Position numbers and translations under genes: made by a program. A DNA stretch of 64,000 nucleotides from Smithella sp. (lineage in GTDB: Bacteria > Desulfobacterota > Syntrophia > Syntrophales > Smithellaceae), in contig SCVW01000034.1 in NCBI GenBank assembly GCA_007244375.1, forward strand, positions 224,768 through 288,767. The letters run 5' to 3'. Shown here piece after piece: positions 1-7,627 of the stretch. The notes under the pieces are model-generated. The model saw only the letters and a list, made by a program, of their open reading frames with translations. It was not told where the DNA came from and made no database searches. Each line of letters starts with the position of its first letter. Position 1 is the first letter of the stretch.

Positions 1-47
1 TCGATTAATCATTGATCCCTCAATAAATCATATATTCTCTTTATCAC

Positions 48-938
48 TCAGCCCCGCGGATGATATTTTTGGTGAATTTCTCTTAACTTTTCCCGCGTCA
101 CATGCGTGTAAATCTGCGTTGTGGAAATATCGGAATGCCCCAGCATTACCTGCACCGTTCGCAAGTCTGCGCCGCCTTCCAAAAGATGAGACGCAAAAGA
201 ATGACGAAACGTATGCGGATAAACTTTTTTCCCCAATCCGGCCTGTTTGGCGTAACCGACAACAATTTTCCAGAAGCCCTGTCGGGTAAACTTTTTTCCG
301 AAGCGGTTCAAAAATAAAACATCCGTACTCTTCTTTTGCATTAAGTGCGGCCTGGCCTCGTCAACATAACGTCTGGTACAATCGTATGCTATTTTGCCGA
401 TAGGCACAATTCTTTCTTTACTCCCCTTTCCCATGACAATTAGAAACCCGACCTGCCAGTTGACACTATTCATAGTTAGATTGATCAATTCTGAAACGCG
501 AATTCCTGTCGCATATAAGAGTTCCAGCATGGCGGTATTTCGTATAGCTGCAATACTTTGATCACCAGGTTGTGCCAGAATTGTTTTCATCTCCTCTTTA
601 CTTATCGTATCTGGCAGTTTCATCCAGACTTTGGCTAATTCAATATTGGCCAGCGGATTTTGTACAATTATCTTCTCGCGAAGCAGATGTTTGTAAAATC
701 CTCTTAAAGCGGCAAGCGCCCTGTTCATGGAATTAGCTGTCAAGCCCTCATTCCTTATATTTGTTAAATATTCTACAATCGTTTCCGGTGTAACATCTTT
801 AATATCATTTATCTTTCCTTTCACTTGAATAAATGAAACAAACCTTCGCAAATCACGCCCGTATGATTCCAATGTATTTTGAGCCATGCCGCGTTCTATT
901 AAAAGATAATTAAAATAGTTCGTCAATAATTCCTGCAT
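48..938 (-). CDS. xerD: Site-specific tyrosine recombinase XerD
   Basis: Tyrosine recombinase of 296 residues, the usual XerC/XerD length. In this family it resolves chromosome dimers at dif by strand exchange with a partner Xer protein in the cytoplasm. The N-terminal SAM-like core-binding domain covers about residues 1-100. The catalytic domain shows the full set: Arg147 (ATGIRVSEL), Lys171, His242 and Arg245 (HTFRHSFASH), His268 (LGHSD) and the Tyr277 nucleophile (QIYTHV). It is divergent from rpiB and sits alone on the minus strand. No phage or integron genes lie next to it, so a housekeeping Xer role is more likely than an element integrase. XerD rather than XerC is a judgement from overall sequence feel and was not tested. 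Confidence 0.88.
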   Translation of the reverse strand: MQELLTNYFNYLLIERGMAQNTLESYGRDLRRFVSFIQVKGKINDIKDVTPETIVEYLTNIRNEGLTANSMNRALAALRGFYKHLLREKIIVQNPLANIELAKVWMKLPDTISKEEMKTILAQPGDQSIAAIRNTAMLELLYATGIRVSELINLTMNSVNWQVGFLIVMGKGSKERIVPIGKIAYDCTRRYVDEARPHLMQKKSTDVLFLNRFGKKFTRQGFWKIVVGYAKQAGLGKKVYPHTFRHSFASHLLEGGADLRTVQVMLGHSDISTTQIYTHVTREKLREIHQKYHPRG

Positions 939-1050
939 TTTGCTTTTTTAGCGCAAATAAACCTTTGAAGCAAAGATTTTTTGTTGACTTATTTTACAAT
1001 CTCGTAAAAATAAGAAACAAGTACTTCAAAAAAATTTCGGGGGAATTCTA

Positions 1051-1491
1051 ATGAGGAAAATTATTATTGCCTCAGATCATGGAGCCGTTACATTAAAAGA
1101 TGAAATTTTATCATTTCTAAAAACAAAAAATTGCGATGTCAAGGACATGGGAGTAAACAGCGAAGACCCGGTAGATTATCCTGACGTCTCCGTTCTTGCA
1201 TGTAATGAATTTAAAAAAGGAGGATATGATTTCGGCATTCTACTTTGCGGCACAGGTATTGGGGTATCCATGACGGCAAACAAAGTCAAAGGTATCCGAT
1301 GTGCTTTAATTCATGATTTATTTACCGCCGAAATGGCCAAAGCACACAATGATGCTAATTTTATCGCTTTTGGCGGCAGAGTTAAATATATATTTCCTGT
1401 TACCAAAATGATTGAAAAATTTATGGAGACAAAATTCGCCGGAGACCGGCATATCCGAAGAGTTGCCAAGATCATGGATGCAGAAAATTAA
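1051..1491 (+). CDS. rpiB: Ribose-5-phosphate isomerase B
   Basis: RpiB/LacAB-family sugar-phosphate isomerase of 146 residues, interconverting ribose 5-phosphate and ribulose 5-phosphate in the non-oxidative pentose phosphate pathway. Visible family signatures are the N-terminal ASDHGA with Asp9-His10, the CGTGIG phosphate-binding loop with the catalytic Cys66, and the AHNDAN segment with His99/Asn100. The start is preceded by a purine-rich GGGGGA. The following methyltransferase begins only about 33 bases after the stop, so they may be co-transcribed. Confidence 0.92.
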   Translation: MRKIIIASDHGAVTLKDEILSFLKTKNCDVKDMGVNSEDPVDYPDVSVLACNEFKKGGYDFGILLCGTGIGVSMTANKVKGIRCALIHDLFTAEMAKAHNDANFIAFGGRVKYIFPVTKMIEKFMETKFAGDRHIRRVAKIMDAEN

Positions 1492-1524
1492 TTTTAAAGT
1501 AATACTTTCAGTTGAGGTTCTAAT

Positions 1525-2379
1525 ATGGCGGAAGTCCTGGATAAAAAGAAAATTCGTAAAGTATTTCGTGACGTACAAAAACATCTGGCAATAGCTCAAT
1601 TAATACGCCGTTTTTCTACAAATAAAGATGATATCAGAAAGACAGCTTTAAAGCAGGTTGATCTCTCCAACTGTCAAAGTGTTTTGGAATTAGGCTGTGC
1701 TTTCGGCGCTTTTACTGAAGCTCTGAAGGATAGACTTCATCCGGAAGCAACTGTTACCGGCATTGATATCATTCCCGAATATAAACACTTTTTTTTAAAT
1801 GCCTGCCGTCGCGCCGGATACTCAGGAACATTCTCTTCTTCCGGAATTGAACAAATAGGAAAACATTCCTCCAACTTTTACGATTTGGTTATTTGCAGTT
1901 ACGCCTTATATTTCTTTCCTCATATGATTCCCGAAATTGCCCGCGTCCTCAAAAAAAATGGTCTTTTCATCACTATTACCCACTCCCGTGAGGATATGAG
2001 GGAAATGGTAGGCATCGTTAAGAAAATTCTTAAACAAAATAATTTTCTTGACTATAATCAACAATTGCCGATAGAAATTATTTTTAATCAGTTTTCCGCA
2101 GAAAAAGGCAAAACTCTCCTTCAGCCTTTTTTCAAAAAGATACAGTCAATTGATTTCAAAAACACTCTGGTTTTTCAGCCTCATGAAATGGACCACTTCC
2201 TGGATTACTTTCAATTTAAGAAATCTTTTTTCCTGATGGGAACGGAAGCTCACAACAAAAACATAGCCCATCAGCTTTTTAACGAATTGCAGGACACGGC
2301 CATGAAGAAGAATTTTGTCAGCATGTGCAAGGATGACAGAATTTTTATCTGCTCCAATCCCATAACACCAGAGAACTAA
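1525..2379 (+). CDS. Class I SAM-dependent methyltransferase (BioC-like)
   Basis: Methyltransferase of 284 residues with a Rossmann-type fold. Motif I is at about residues 53-63 (VLELGCAFGAF), the acidic end of strand 2 is Asp81 (GIDII), and a motif IV-like stretch DLVICSYALYFFP follows near 118. The arrangement and C-terminal length resemble BioC, the malonyl-ACP O-methyltransferase of pimelate synthesis, but no biotin genes are adjacent and the substrate cannot be read from sequence. The stop codon TAA is followed immediately by the ATG of the Nudix gene, so the two are translationally close and probably one operon with rpiB. Confidence 0.75.
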   Translation: MAEVLDKKKIRKVFRDVQKHLAIAQLIRRFSTNKDDIRKTALKQVDLSNCQSVLELGCAFGAFTEALKDRLHPEATVTGIDIIPEYKHFFLNACRRAGYSGTFSSSGIEQIGKHSSNFYDLVICSYALYFFPHMIPEIARVLKKNGLFITITHSREDMREMVGIVKKILKQNNFLDYNQQLPIEIIFNQFSAEKGKTLLQPFFKKIQSIDFKNTLVFQPHEMDHFLDYFQFKKSFFLMGTEAHNKNIAHQLFNELQDTAMKKNFVSMCKDDRIFICSNPITPEN

Positions 2380-3378
2380 ATGAAAAAACAACGGAAGCAT
2401 TGTATTTACTGCGGTGAAATAATAATCAAGAAATACGAGGATAACGTTCAAAGGGACTTCTGCCCTGCCTGTAATTCTTTTTTCTATGAAAACCCCTTGC
2501 CGGTGGTTTCCACAATTCTGGAATCTTCCCGTCAGATACTCCTGGTAAAACGCGATAGAGCGCCATCCAAGGGATTATGGTGTCTGCCGACAGGATTTGC
2601 CGAAGCCGGAGAAAGCATCGAACAAGCCGCCCTTCGCGAACTGGAAGAAGAAACCGGCATCAGAGGTAAAATTCTCAGATTACTGGATGTTGATTCCTAC
2701 AAAAGCCGTTTCTACGGGGATTTGCTTTTTCTTACTTTCGTCGTTCAGCAAACCGGCGGAAAACTCTGCGCCGGGGATGATTGCTCACAGGCCCGCTTCT
2801 GGCCTGTCAATAAACTACCACCTCTTGCCTTTCGCTCAAATAAACTCGCTCTTGAGGAGTATATCAAGAGCAGAAGAGATTACTGGGCAATATTTGATTC
2901 CATTGAACATTATGATAAAACAATTCCACCTACCGTCGCTAAAAATTCACTGACGCGCCGTCTGGTCAATCTTATCATCAAAAACAAAGAAAAGATTATT
3001 GAGCAATGGCTGGAAGATGTGTTGATAAATCCTTCTACTTCCGAATACCATAATGTTGAGAGAACTGTGTTACATAATATTTGCGATAGAATTCTTTCCC
3101 AGTTGACCCTGTGGCTGGGTGGTCTGCATGATGTCGAAAAAATCAGGAGTTTTTACACTAAACTAGGCAGGGAAAGAAAGAAATCAGGCTATAAAATCAG
3201 CGACGTTCTCAGCGCACTGAGTCTGATCCGGAAACATATTTGGAGCTTTGCACTGGCACAGGACGCCCTGCAGAAAAACCTTGAACTCTTTATGACTTTC
3301 GAACTGCAAAGACGCATGACTATCTTTTTCGATCTGGCGACTTTTTATTTAACCCGGGGGCACGAAGAAATTCGTTGA
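2380..3378 (+). CDS. Nudix hydrolase with zinc ribbon and C-terminal RsbRD-like domain
   Basis: Protein of 332 residues in three parts. Residues 8-31 form a zinc ribbon with two CxxC pairs (Cys8, Cys11, Cys28, Cys31) like that of NudC-type proteins. Residues 40-170 are a Nudix hydrolase domain with an intact box at 72-94 (G-x5-E-x7-REL-EEETGI), expected to cleave a nucleoside diphosphate-linked compound with divalent metal. The last 160 residues are helical, begin near NLIIKNKEKIIEQWLE and resemble the N-terminal RsbRD domain (a four-helix stressosome/sensor module). That last assignment is from pattern memory and is uncertain. The start directly abuts the methyltransferase stop. The fusion would link a housecleaning hydrolase to a sensor-like module. 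Confidence 0.78.
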   Translation: MKKQRKHCIYCGEIIIKKYEDNVQRDFCPACNSFFYENPLPVVSTILESSRQILLVKRDRAPSKGLWCLPTGFAEAGESIEQAALRELEEETGIRGKILRLLDVDSYKSRFYGDLLFLTFVVQQTGGKLCAGDDCSQARFWPVNKLPPLAFRSNKLALEEYIKSRRDYWAIFDSIEHYDKTIPPTVAKNSLTRRLVNLIIKNKEKIIEQWLEDVLINPSTSEYHNVERTVLHNICDRILSQLTLWLGGLHDVEKIRSFYTKLGRERKKSGYKISDVLSALSLIRKHIWSFALAQDALQKNLELFMTFELQRRMTIFFDLATFYLTRGHEEIR

Positions 3379-3597
3379 CTATATGAAGTTTGAATCAAAA
3401 TAGTCAGACTATCTGAAAATGAAAGAAGAAAAGTTTAAAGTGTTAGTTGAAGTATCCAACTGCCGAAAACTAACTAATGGAAACGATTTCACATACAAAC
3501 TATACGGCATTGTTGACACCTCAATAAAAATAAATTAAGAAATTACAAAAAAATCAGACTAATCCATACAAACAATTTTGGACTATTCAGGATTGAA
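3379..3597. other. Intergenic region before crcB
   Basis: AT-rich stretch of 219 bases between the Nudix gene and crcB. I looked for the fluoride riboswitch often placed before crcB and did not recognise its conserved core. A short sequence around 3395-3415 (AATAGTCAGACTATCTGAAA) could form only a small hairpin. Confidence 0.5.
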
Positions 3598-3987
3598 ATG
3601 AAAAATCTATTTGCAGTTTTTATTGTTGGCTCCGGAGGCTTTATCGGTTCCGTTTTGCGCTATCTATTGAGTTTGTTCGGCCAAAAATTCTCACTCACGT
3701 TTCCGCATGGCACTTTATGTGCCAATTTTCTTGGCTGTTTATTACTGGGGATTATCATAGCCATTGCAACGGAAACGCAGAGTTTTTCCCCTTCTACTAG
3801 ATTGTTTCTTGCCACAGGCGTTTGTGGCGGATTTACAACAATGTCATCTTTTACTTATGAGACATTTCGTTTCTGTCAAGACTCCGAATATTTGTATGCA
3901 GCCGGATATATGACGTTAACAATCGTAGGTGGCATAATTTTATTCGGTATTGGAATGTTCGCGACAAAGATATTTTTGAAAGCGTAG
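3598..3987 (+). CDS. crcB: Fluoride ion channel CrcB/Fluc
   Basis: Small inner-membrane protein of 129 residues with four hydrophobic helices, the normal size for a Fluc/CrcB subunit, which works as a dual-topology dimer exporting fluoride. The conserved Asn43 (CANFLG) and the GGFTTMSSFTYE segment at residues 77-88, which holds the Thr/Ser/Phe pore track, are intact. The DUF190 gene begins 8 bases after the stop, a common pairing. A single full-length crcB rather than a crcB1/crcB2 pair suggests a homodimer. Confidence 0.93.
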   Translation: MKNLFAVFIVGSGGFIGSVLRYLLSLFGQKFSLTFPHGTLCANFLGCLLLGIIIAIATETQSFSPSTRLFLATGVCGGFTTMSSFTYETFRFCQDSEYLYAAGYMTLTIVGGIILFGIGMFATKIFLKA

Positions 3988-3995
3988 GTGCAAAA

Positions 3996-4343
3996 ATGGA
4001 ACTTAAAGGCGAAGCTAAGCTATTGAGAATCTTTATCGGAGAATCAGACAAGGCAGGACATGTGCCATTATATGAAGTTATTGTTCAAGAGGCAAAACAA
4101 GCCGGCCTAGCCGGTGCAACAGCATGGAAAGGCATACTCGCCTATGGCCCCAATAGCCGAATTCGTACTGCCAAAATTCTGGATCTATCGAGTGACATGC
4201 CCATTATCATCGAAATTACGGATGAAGAAGCGAAAATCAATTCATTCCTTCCGACATTGCATGATCTATTTGAAGAAGCTAATTGCGGTGGTCTAATTAC
4301 GGTAGAACGGGTTCAAGTCATAAAATACTTACACGGCAAATAA
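3996..4343 (+). CDS. DUF190 family protein
   Basis: Protein of 115 residues of the DUF190 family, a PII-like ferredoxin-fold protein often encoded next to crcB. Recognisable parts are LRIFIGESDK near the start, the AGLAGATAWKGILAYG turn and the PIIIEITDEE strand. Its role is not settled; a regulatory or nucleotide-binding function has been suggested from the fold. The 8-base spacing after crcB supports co-translation and a link to fluoride handling. Confidence 0.88.
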   Translation: MELKGEAKLLRIFIGESDKAGHVPLYEVIVQEAKQAGLAGATAWKGILAYGPNSRIRTAKILDLSSDMPIIIEITDEEAKINSFLPTLHDLFEEANCGGLITVERVQVIKYLHGK

Positions 4344-4525
4344 GAGTGTTCAACAAACACATCAAACTAATTCCGTACGCTACTCAGCCAGAAAAGCTCA
4401 TTATTCCCACCATAAAAATCAAGTGCTCTTTTCGTACTTTTAAATATCCAATTGCCATTTTTCTTAAATCCGGTTAAACTACAAATATGGATCTTAGGAC
4501 AGCCCTGGATCCCAATTCCGCTTTG

Positions 4526-4542
4526 TCCCGATAAAATCGGGA
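4526..4542. repeat. Short palindromic repeat TCCCGAT-n-ATCGGGA
   Basis: TCCCGATAAAATCGGGA is a near-perfect palindrome. Relatives occur at 12039-12057 and 13072-13087, all intergenic. It lies in the 279-base gap between the DUF190 gene and the glutaredoxin gene, where I see no gene. Confidence 0.5.
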
Positions 4543-4622
4543 TTCGACTTACAAATTTCAATACACTCCGTTTTCGAAATTTGAGTCATACAATAAGAAC
4601 ACTAAAAATCAAGGAGAAAACC

Positions 4623-4874
4623 ATGGCCGCTAAAGTAAAAATGTTTACATTGAGCACATGCAGTCACTGTAAAGCAACAAAGAAATTCATGCAGGATAAC
4701 CACATTGTTTTTGATTTTGTTGATGTTGATCTGCTCCAGGGTAATGAAAGACAGAAAGTTCTTGAAGAAGTAATGCAATATAATCCCGCTCGTTCTTTTC
4801 CGACAATTTTAATCGGTGATACGATAATCATCGGTTTTAAGGAAAAAGATATCAAGGAGGTTTTAGGCATATAA
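4623..4874 (+). CDS. Glutaredoxin-like thiol reductase
   Basis: Thioredoxin-fold protein of 83 residues with a CSHC active site (Cys13, Cys16) after the first strand and a cis-proline motif SFPTILIGD near residue 60, followed by GF-KEKDI. The start at 4623 is chosen because AAGGAGAAAACC precedes it; a longer reading frame extends to 4452 but its extra residues do not look like protein. The stop overlaps the start of the FTR gene (TAATG), so the two are translationally coupled and this protein is a good candidate substrate of that reductase. Confidence 0.88.
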   Translation: MAAKVKMFTLSTCSHCKATKKFMQDNHIVFDFVDVDLLQGNERQKVLEEVMQYNPARSFPTILIGDTIIIGFKEKDIKEVLGI

Positions 4875-5206
4875 TGACTCCTGTTGAATTATATGACATG
4901 TTAAAAAAGGTTCAGGAACCTAAAGGTTACTCTTTTAACGAAGATAAAGACTGGGTTCTAAGTATTTTGGCTGACTTGATTATCAATAAAGAGCGTTATG
5001 GCTATATGTCCTGCCCCTGTCGCCTGGCATCGGGAAGACGAGAAAAAGATGCCGATATTATCTGCCCCTGCCGGTACCGGGCGGAAGATATCAGGGAATA
5101 TGGCAGTTGTTACTGTAACTTATATGTCTCTCCCGAATGGAATGAAGGAAAAATCGAACATAAATACGTTCCCGAAAGAAGGCCGGCTGAAAAAAGCAAC
5201 TTTTGA
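4874..5206 (+). CDS. Ferredoxin-thioredoxin reductase catalytic chain
   Basis: Protein of 110 residues matching the catalytic beta subunit of ferredoxin:thioredoxin reductase. It has the three CxC pairs of the family: CPCR (Cys47, Cys49), CPC (Cys64, Cys66) and CYC (Cys79, Cys81), ending in the typical NLYVSPEW. In the family these hold a [4Fe-4S] cluster beside the redox-active disulfide, so electrons pass from ferredoxin to a thioredoxin-fold partner. The gene overlaps the upstream glutaredoxin gene by one base, which points to that protein as the partner. No variable (alpha) chain is present, as is usual outside phototrophs. Confidence 0.9.
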   Translation: MTPVELYDMLKKVQEPKGYSFNEDKDWVLSILADLIINKERYGYMSCPCRLASGRREKDADIICPCRYRAEDIREYGSCYCNLYVSPEWNEGKIEHKYVPERRPAEKSNF

Positions 5207-5361
5207 AAAATCACTTGATTTCATTAATCGTTTCTCTCTCAAATTTCATATAAAAAAGTACTATTTTTTACTTGATTTCCCGAAATAAATAATTATATTC
5301 AAATAAATTAAGTTTGATTTGGAAAAAACTGAAAAAATTTAAATAACAAGGAGTTTTCTCC

Positions 5362-5646
5362 ATGATTAATTTATATATTTGTAAGAAGAAAAATACCCTC
5401 ATATCTGAAGTCTGTACCGATACAACCTGTGAATGGCGTCTGAAAAATGAAGCTTTTCTAAACTGCACATGGGTTGCCTGCAACTATGGACCTTTTACTT
5501 TGGAAGAAGTGGGAGATATGATGGGAGTAACCCGCGAAAGAATCCGCCAAATTGAGGCCAAAGCTTTAAAAAAGCTCCAGCACAAAAAAAGAAGAGACCA
5601 GCTTAAAGATTTTGCCACGCAGGGAAACGACTGGGATAATTTTTAG
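5362..5646 (+). CDS. Cys-rich mini-protein with sigma-70 region 4 HTH
   Basis: Protein of 94 residues. Residues 45-75 ([20 protein letters not shown] and following EAKALKKLQ) match the -35-recognising helix-turn-helix of sigma-70 region 4, but regions 1 to 3 are absent. The first 40 residues hold five cysteines (Cys7, 18, 23, 35, 40), suggesting a metal or redox site. A good AAGGAG lies before the ATG. It cannot act as an ordinary sigma factor. It may bind DNA or core polymerase as a small regulator. I have an impression of similar small proteins in related bacteria, but no named family can be given with certainty. Confidence 0.75.
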   Translation: MINLYICKKKNTLISEVCTDTTCEWRLKNEAFLNCTWVACNYGPFTLEEVGDMMGVTRERIRQIEAKALKKLQHKKRRDQLKDFATQGNDWDNF

Positions 5647-6428
5647 ACTTTATTTATTCCCGCTTTCTTCTTACGTGATTTTTGCTGAGATATCACTTCC
5701 TGCATTTGAATTTTACGTTCATAGCGAGCAAAAAGTAATGCACATATTGACGATTCTATGTCCAGCGCAGCCATTTTATCCATCCGCGGTACAATAGAAC
5801 AAATATTTCTTAATTCTTCCAATGCCTTAACCGAACGTTTTGCCAATGTTCCAGCCATGTTTTCCGCAACCTGCATAAACTCTTCCGGTGGCGCAACTTT
5901 ATTCACCAATCCGATTTTCAAGGCCTCATTAGCACCTATTGGTTCTCCCAGCATTACTATTTCTTTGGCCTTTGTTATGCCGACAATCTGACTTAAAGGA
6001 TAAAAAAACGGATTAAATCCAAATTTCAATTCTGGATGACAGAATATCGCACTTTCAGAAGCAACGACCAGGTCACAGATAGTAACAAGATTAAATCCTC
6101 CGCCCAAAGCAATACCACCTACTGCCGCTATTACAGGTTTTTTGTAAGAATAAATTCTTTTTAAATATCTCATCATTGATTTGAGAAATTCATCGCTTTC
6201 TTCTTCAGGCAGACTGGACATTTCTTTTATATCCATGCCGGCAGAAAATACATATTCTCCACCGGTAAGCACTATTGCTTTGACTTCCGGATCGCTTTCC
6301 ATATCGACAAAAACCGCATACAATTCCTCCCTCATCATCTTGGAAATTGCGTTCATCTCGTGAGGACGATTTAATTTAACTACAGCGTATCCTTTTTTCT
6401 TCTCAACAATTATTGTTTGATACGTCAT
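5643..6428 (-). CDS. Enoyl-CoA hydratase/isomerase family protein
   Basis: Crotonase-superfamily protein of 261 residues. The oxyanion-hole segments are visible: SAGMDIKEM near residue 65 and [11 protein letters not shown] near 105, then the PELKFG segment that in the family carries an active-site glutamate. Reactions in this superfamily range from hydration to isomerisation of CoA thioesters, and the substrate is not evident. The start overlaps the ihfB stop by four bases, so it is the last gene of the cmk-rpsA-sppA-ihfB group on the minus strand. The C terminus (QKSRKKKAG) is basic and slightly extended. Confidence 0.87.
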   Translation of the reverse strand: MTYQTIIVEKKKGYAVVKLNRPHEMNAISKMMREELYAVFVDMESDPEVKAIVLTGGEYVFSAGMDIKEMSSLPEEESDEFLKSMMRYLKRIYSYKKPVIAAVGGIALGGGFNLVTICDLVVASESAIFCHPELKFGFNPFFYPLSQIVGITKAKEIVMLGEPIGANEALKIGLVNKVAPPEEFMQVAENMAGTLAKRSVKALEELRNICSIVPRMDKMAALDIESSICALLFARYERKIQMQEVISQQKSRKKKAGINKV

Positions 6429-6709
6429 TTTTTATCATTCACCATTATTCGCAGTTCTTTGCCGGTTTTAAAAAAAGGCACTTTTCTTTTTTCCAATTTT
6501 ACTTCGGCACCCGATTTTGGATTGCGTCCCATTCGCGGTTTTCTTTCTCTTATCTCAAAACTGCCAAATCCTCTTAACTCTATACGTTCGCCGCGTTTTA
6601 TTGCATCAATCATCGAGTCGAATACTATGTTTACGACATAACTTACATCCTGAATGGAATAAGTTTTCAACTCTTCATGCAATTTCTTTATCAAATCGTT
6701 TTTAGTCAT
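6425..6709 (-). CDS. ihfB: Integration host factor subunit (HU/IHF family), IhfB-like
   Basis: DNA-bending protein of 94 residues with the complete HU/IHF fold. It starts MTKNDLIKKL, has the FGSFEIRERKPRMGRNPKSG arm with the intercalating proline (GRNPKSG), and ends in VPFFKTGKELR. IHF and HU compact and bend DNA in recombination, replication and transcription. Position directly downstream of rpsA and sppA is the usual place of ihfB in Proteobacteria, which is why beta is preferred over alpha or HU. Confidence 0.85.
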   Translation of the reverse strand: MTKNDLIKKLHEELKTYSIQDVSYVVNIVFDSMIDAIKRGERIELRGFGSFEIRERKPRMGRNPKSGAEVKLEKRKVPFFKTGKELRIMVNDKK

Positions 6710-6718
6710 AATTATACT

Positions 6719-7627
6719 CTATCTTCCCGGATAATATAAATAACTTAAACTGCTCGTCGATTTTATTTTCTCTTTAATAGAATCACCGATTTTACTTGCA
6801 GCGTTTTCCAAAAAATAGTCAAAAGCTGAAAATCGTTTTTTTTCGGGATAGACCAATTCATATTCTCCCGTTTTCCCCGCCATCTTACTTGCTAATTTGG
6901 CCGCAAATGTCATATCACCCAGATAATCAACCAATCCCAGTTCTTTTGCTTTACGTCCGGAAAACACGCGACCATCGGCAATTTCGACAACCTTTTCTCT
7001 TGGAAGTCTGCGTTCCTTGACAATCACGTCAATAAACTGATTGTAAATATCATCAACCAGATCCTGCACAATCACTTTTTCCTCAGAAGTCATTTCCCTC
7101 AGGGGGGATCCAATATCTTTATACTGACCGCTTTTTACCACCGAAGATTTAACTCCAACTTTTTTAAGCAGCTCTTCGATATTGGCAAACTGCATAATTG
7201 CCGAAATACTGCCTGTAATCGTACCGGGGTTTGCTACAATTTTATCCGCAGAGCAGGCTACAAGCAAACCGCCAGATGCAGCGATCGAACCCATAGAGGC
7301 AACCACTTTTTTCTTTTTCTTGAGTTCGATTACGGCATCGTAAATTTCCTGAGATGCTGCAACACCTCCACCTGGAGAATCCACTCGCAATATTACGGCG
7401 ATTACAGAATTATCATTACCAAACTCATCCAATTGTTCGGTAATTGGTATGGAATCAGTAATTACACCTTCAACACTAACAACACCTATTTTATCTTTTA
7501 AAGAAAAACTTCTACTCCCGCCCGAATATAAACCGGCTTTATAGAAAAAAAAGTAAGAAAAAAACCCCAGAACAAGAAGTATGAGAATTCCGAGTATTAC
7601 TGGATGTTTTCTCATTCTTTTACTCAC
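6719..7627 (-). CDS. sppA: Signal peptide peptidase SppA (short form)
   Basis: Membrane-anchored serine protease of 302 residues, the short one-domain SppA type. A hydrophobic anchor spans about residues 10-30. The ClpP-like core has the RVDSPGGG oxyanion motif at 81-88, the nucleophile Ser118 in SIAASGG, and the general base Lys170 in GQYKDIGSP. The family degrades cleaved signal peptides in the membrane. The start overlaps the end of rpsA by eight bases and ihfB follows after nine bases, so the genes are co-transcribed. Confidence 0.92.
   Translation of the reverse strand: MSKRMRKHPVILGILILLVLGFFSYFFFYKAGLYSGGSRSFSLKDKIGVVSVEGVITDSIPITEQLDEFGNDNSVIAVILRVDSPGGGVAASQEIYDAVIELKKKKKVVASMGSIAASGGLLVACSADKIVANPGTITGSISAIMQFANIEELLKKVGVKSSVVKSGQYKDIGSPLREMTSEEKVIVQDLVDDIYNQFIDVIVKERRLPREKVVEIADGRVFSGRKAKELGLVDYLGDMTFAAKLASKMAGKTGEYELVYPEKKRFSAFDYFLENAASKIGDSIKEKIKSTSSLSYLYYPGR

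Noticed and set aside
3379..3597. Fluoride riboswitch before crcB
   Set aside because: Expected there from other genomes, but the conserved core could not be found by eye.
4452..4622. N-terminal extension of the glutaredoxin gene
   Set aside because: No family similarity; a strong ribosome-binding site precedes the ATG at 4623, and a short palindrome lies in the extension.
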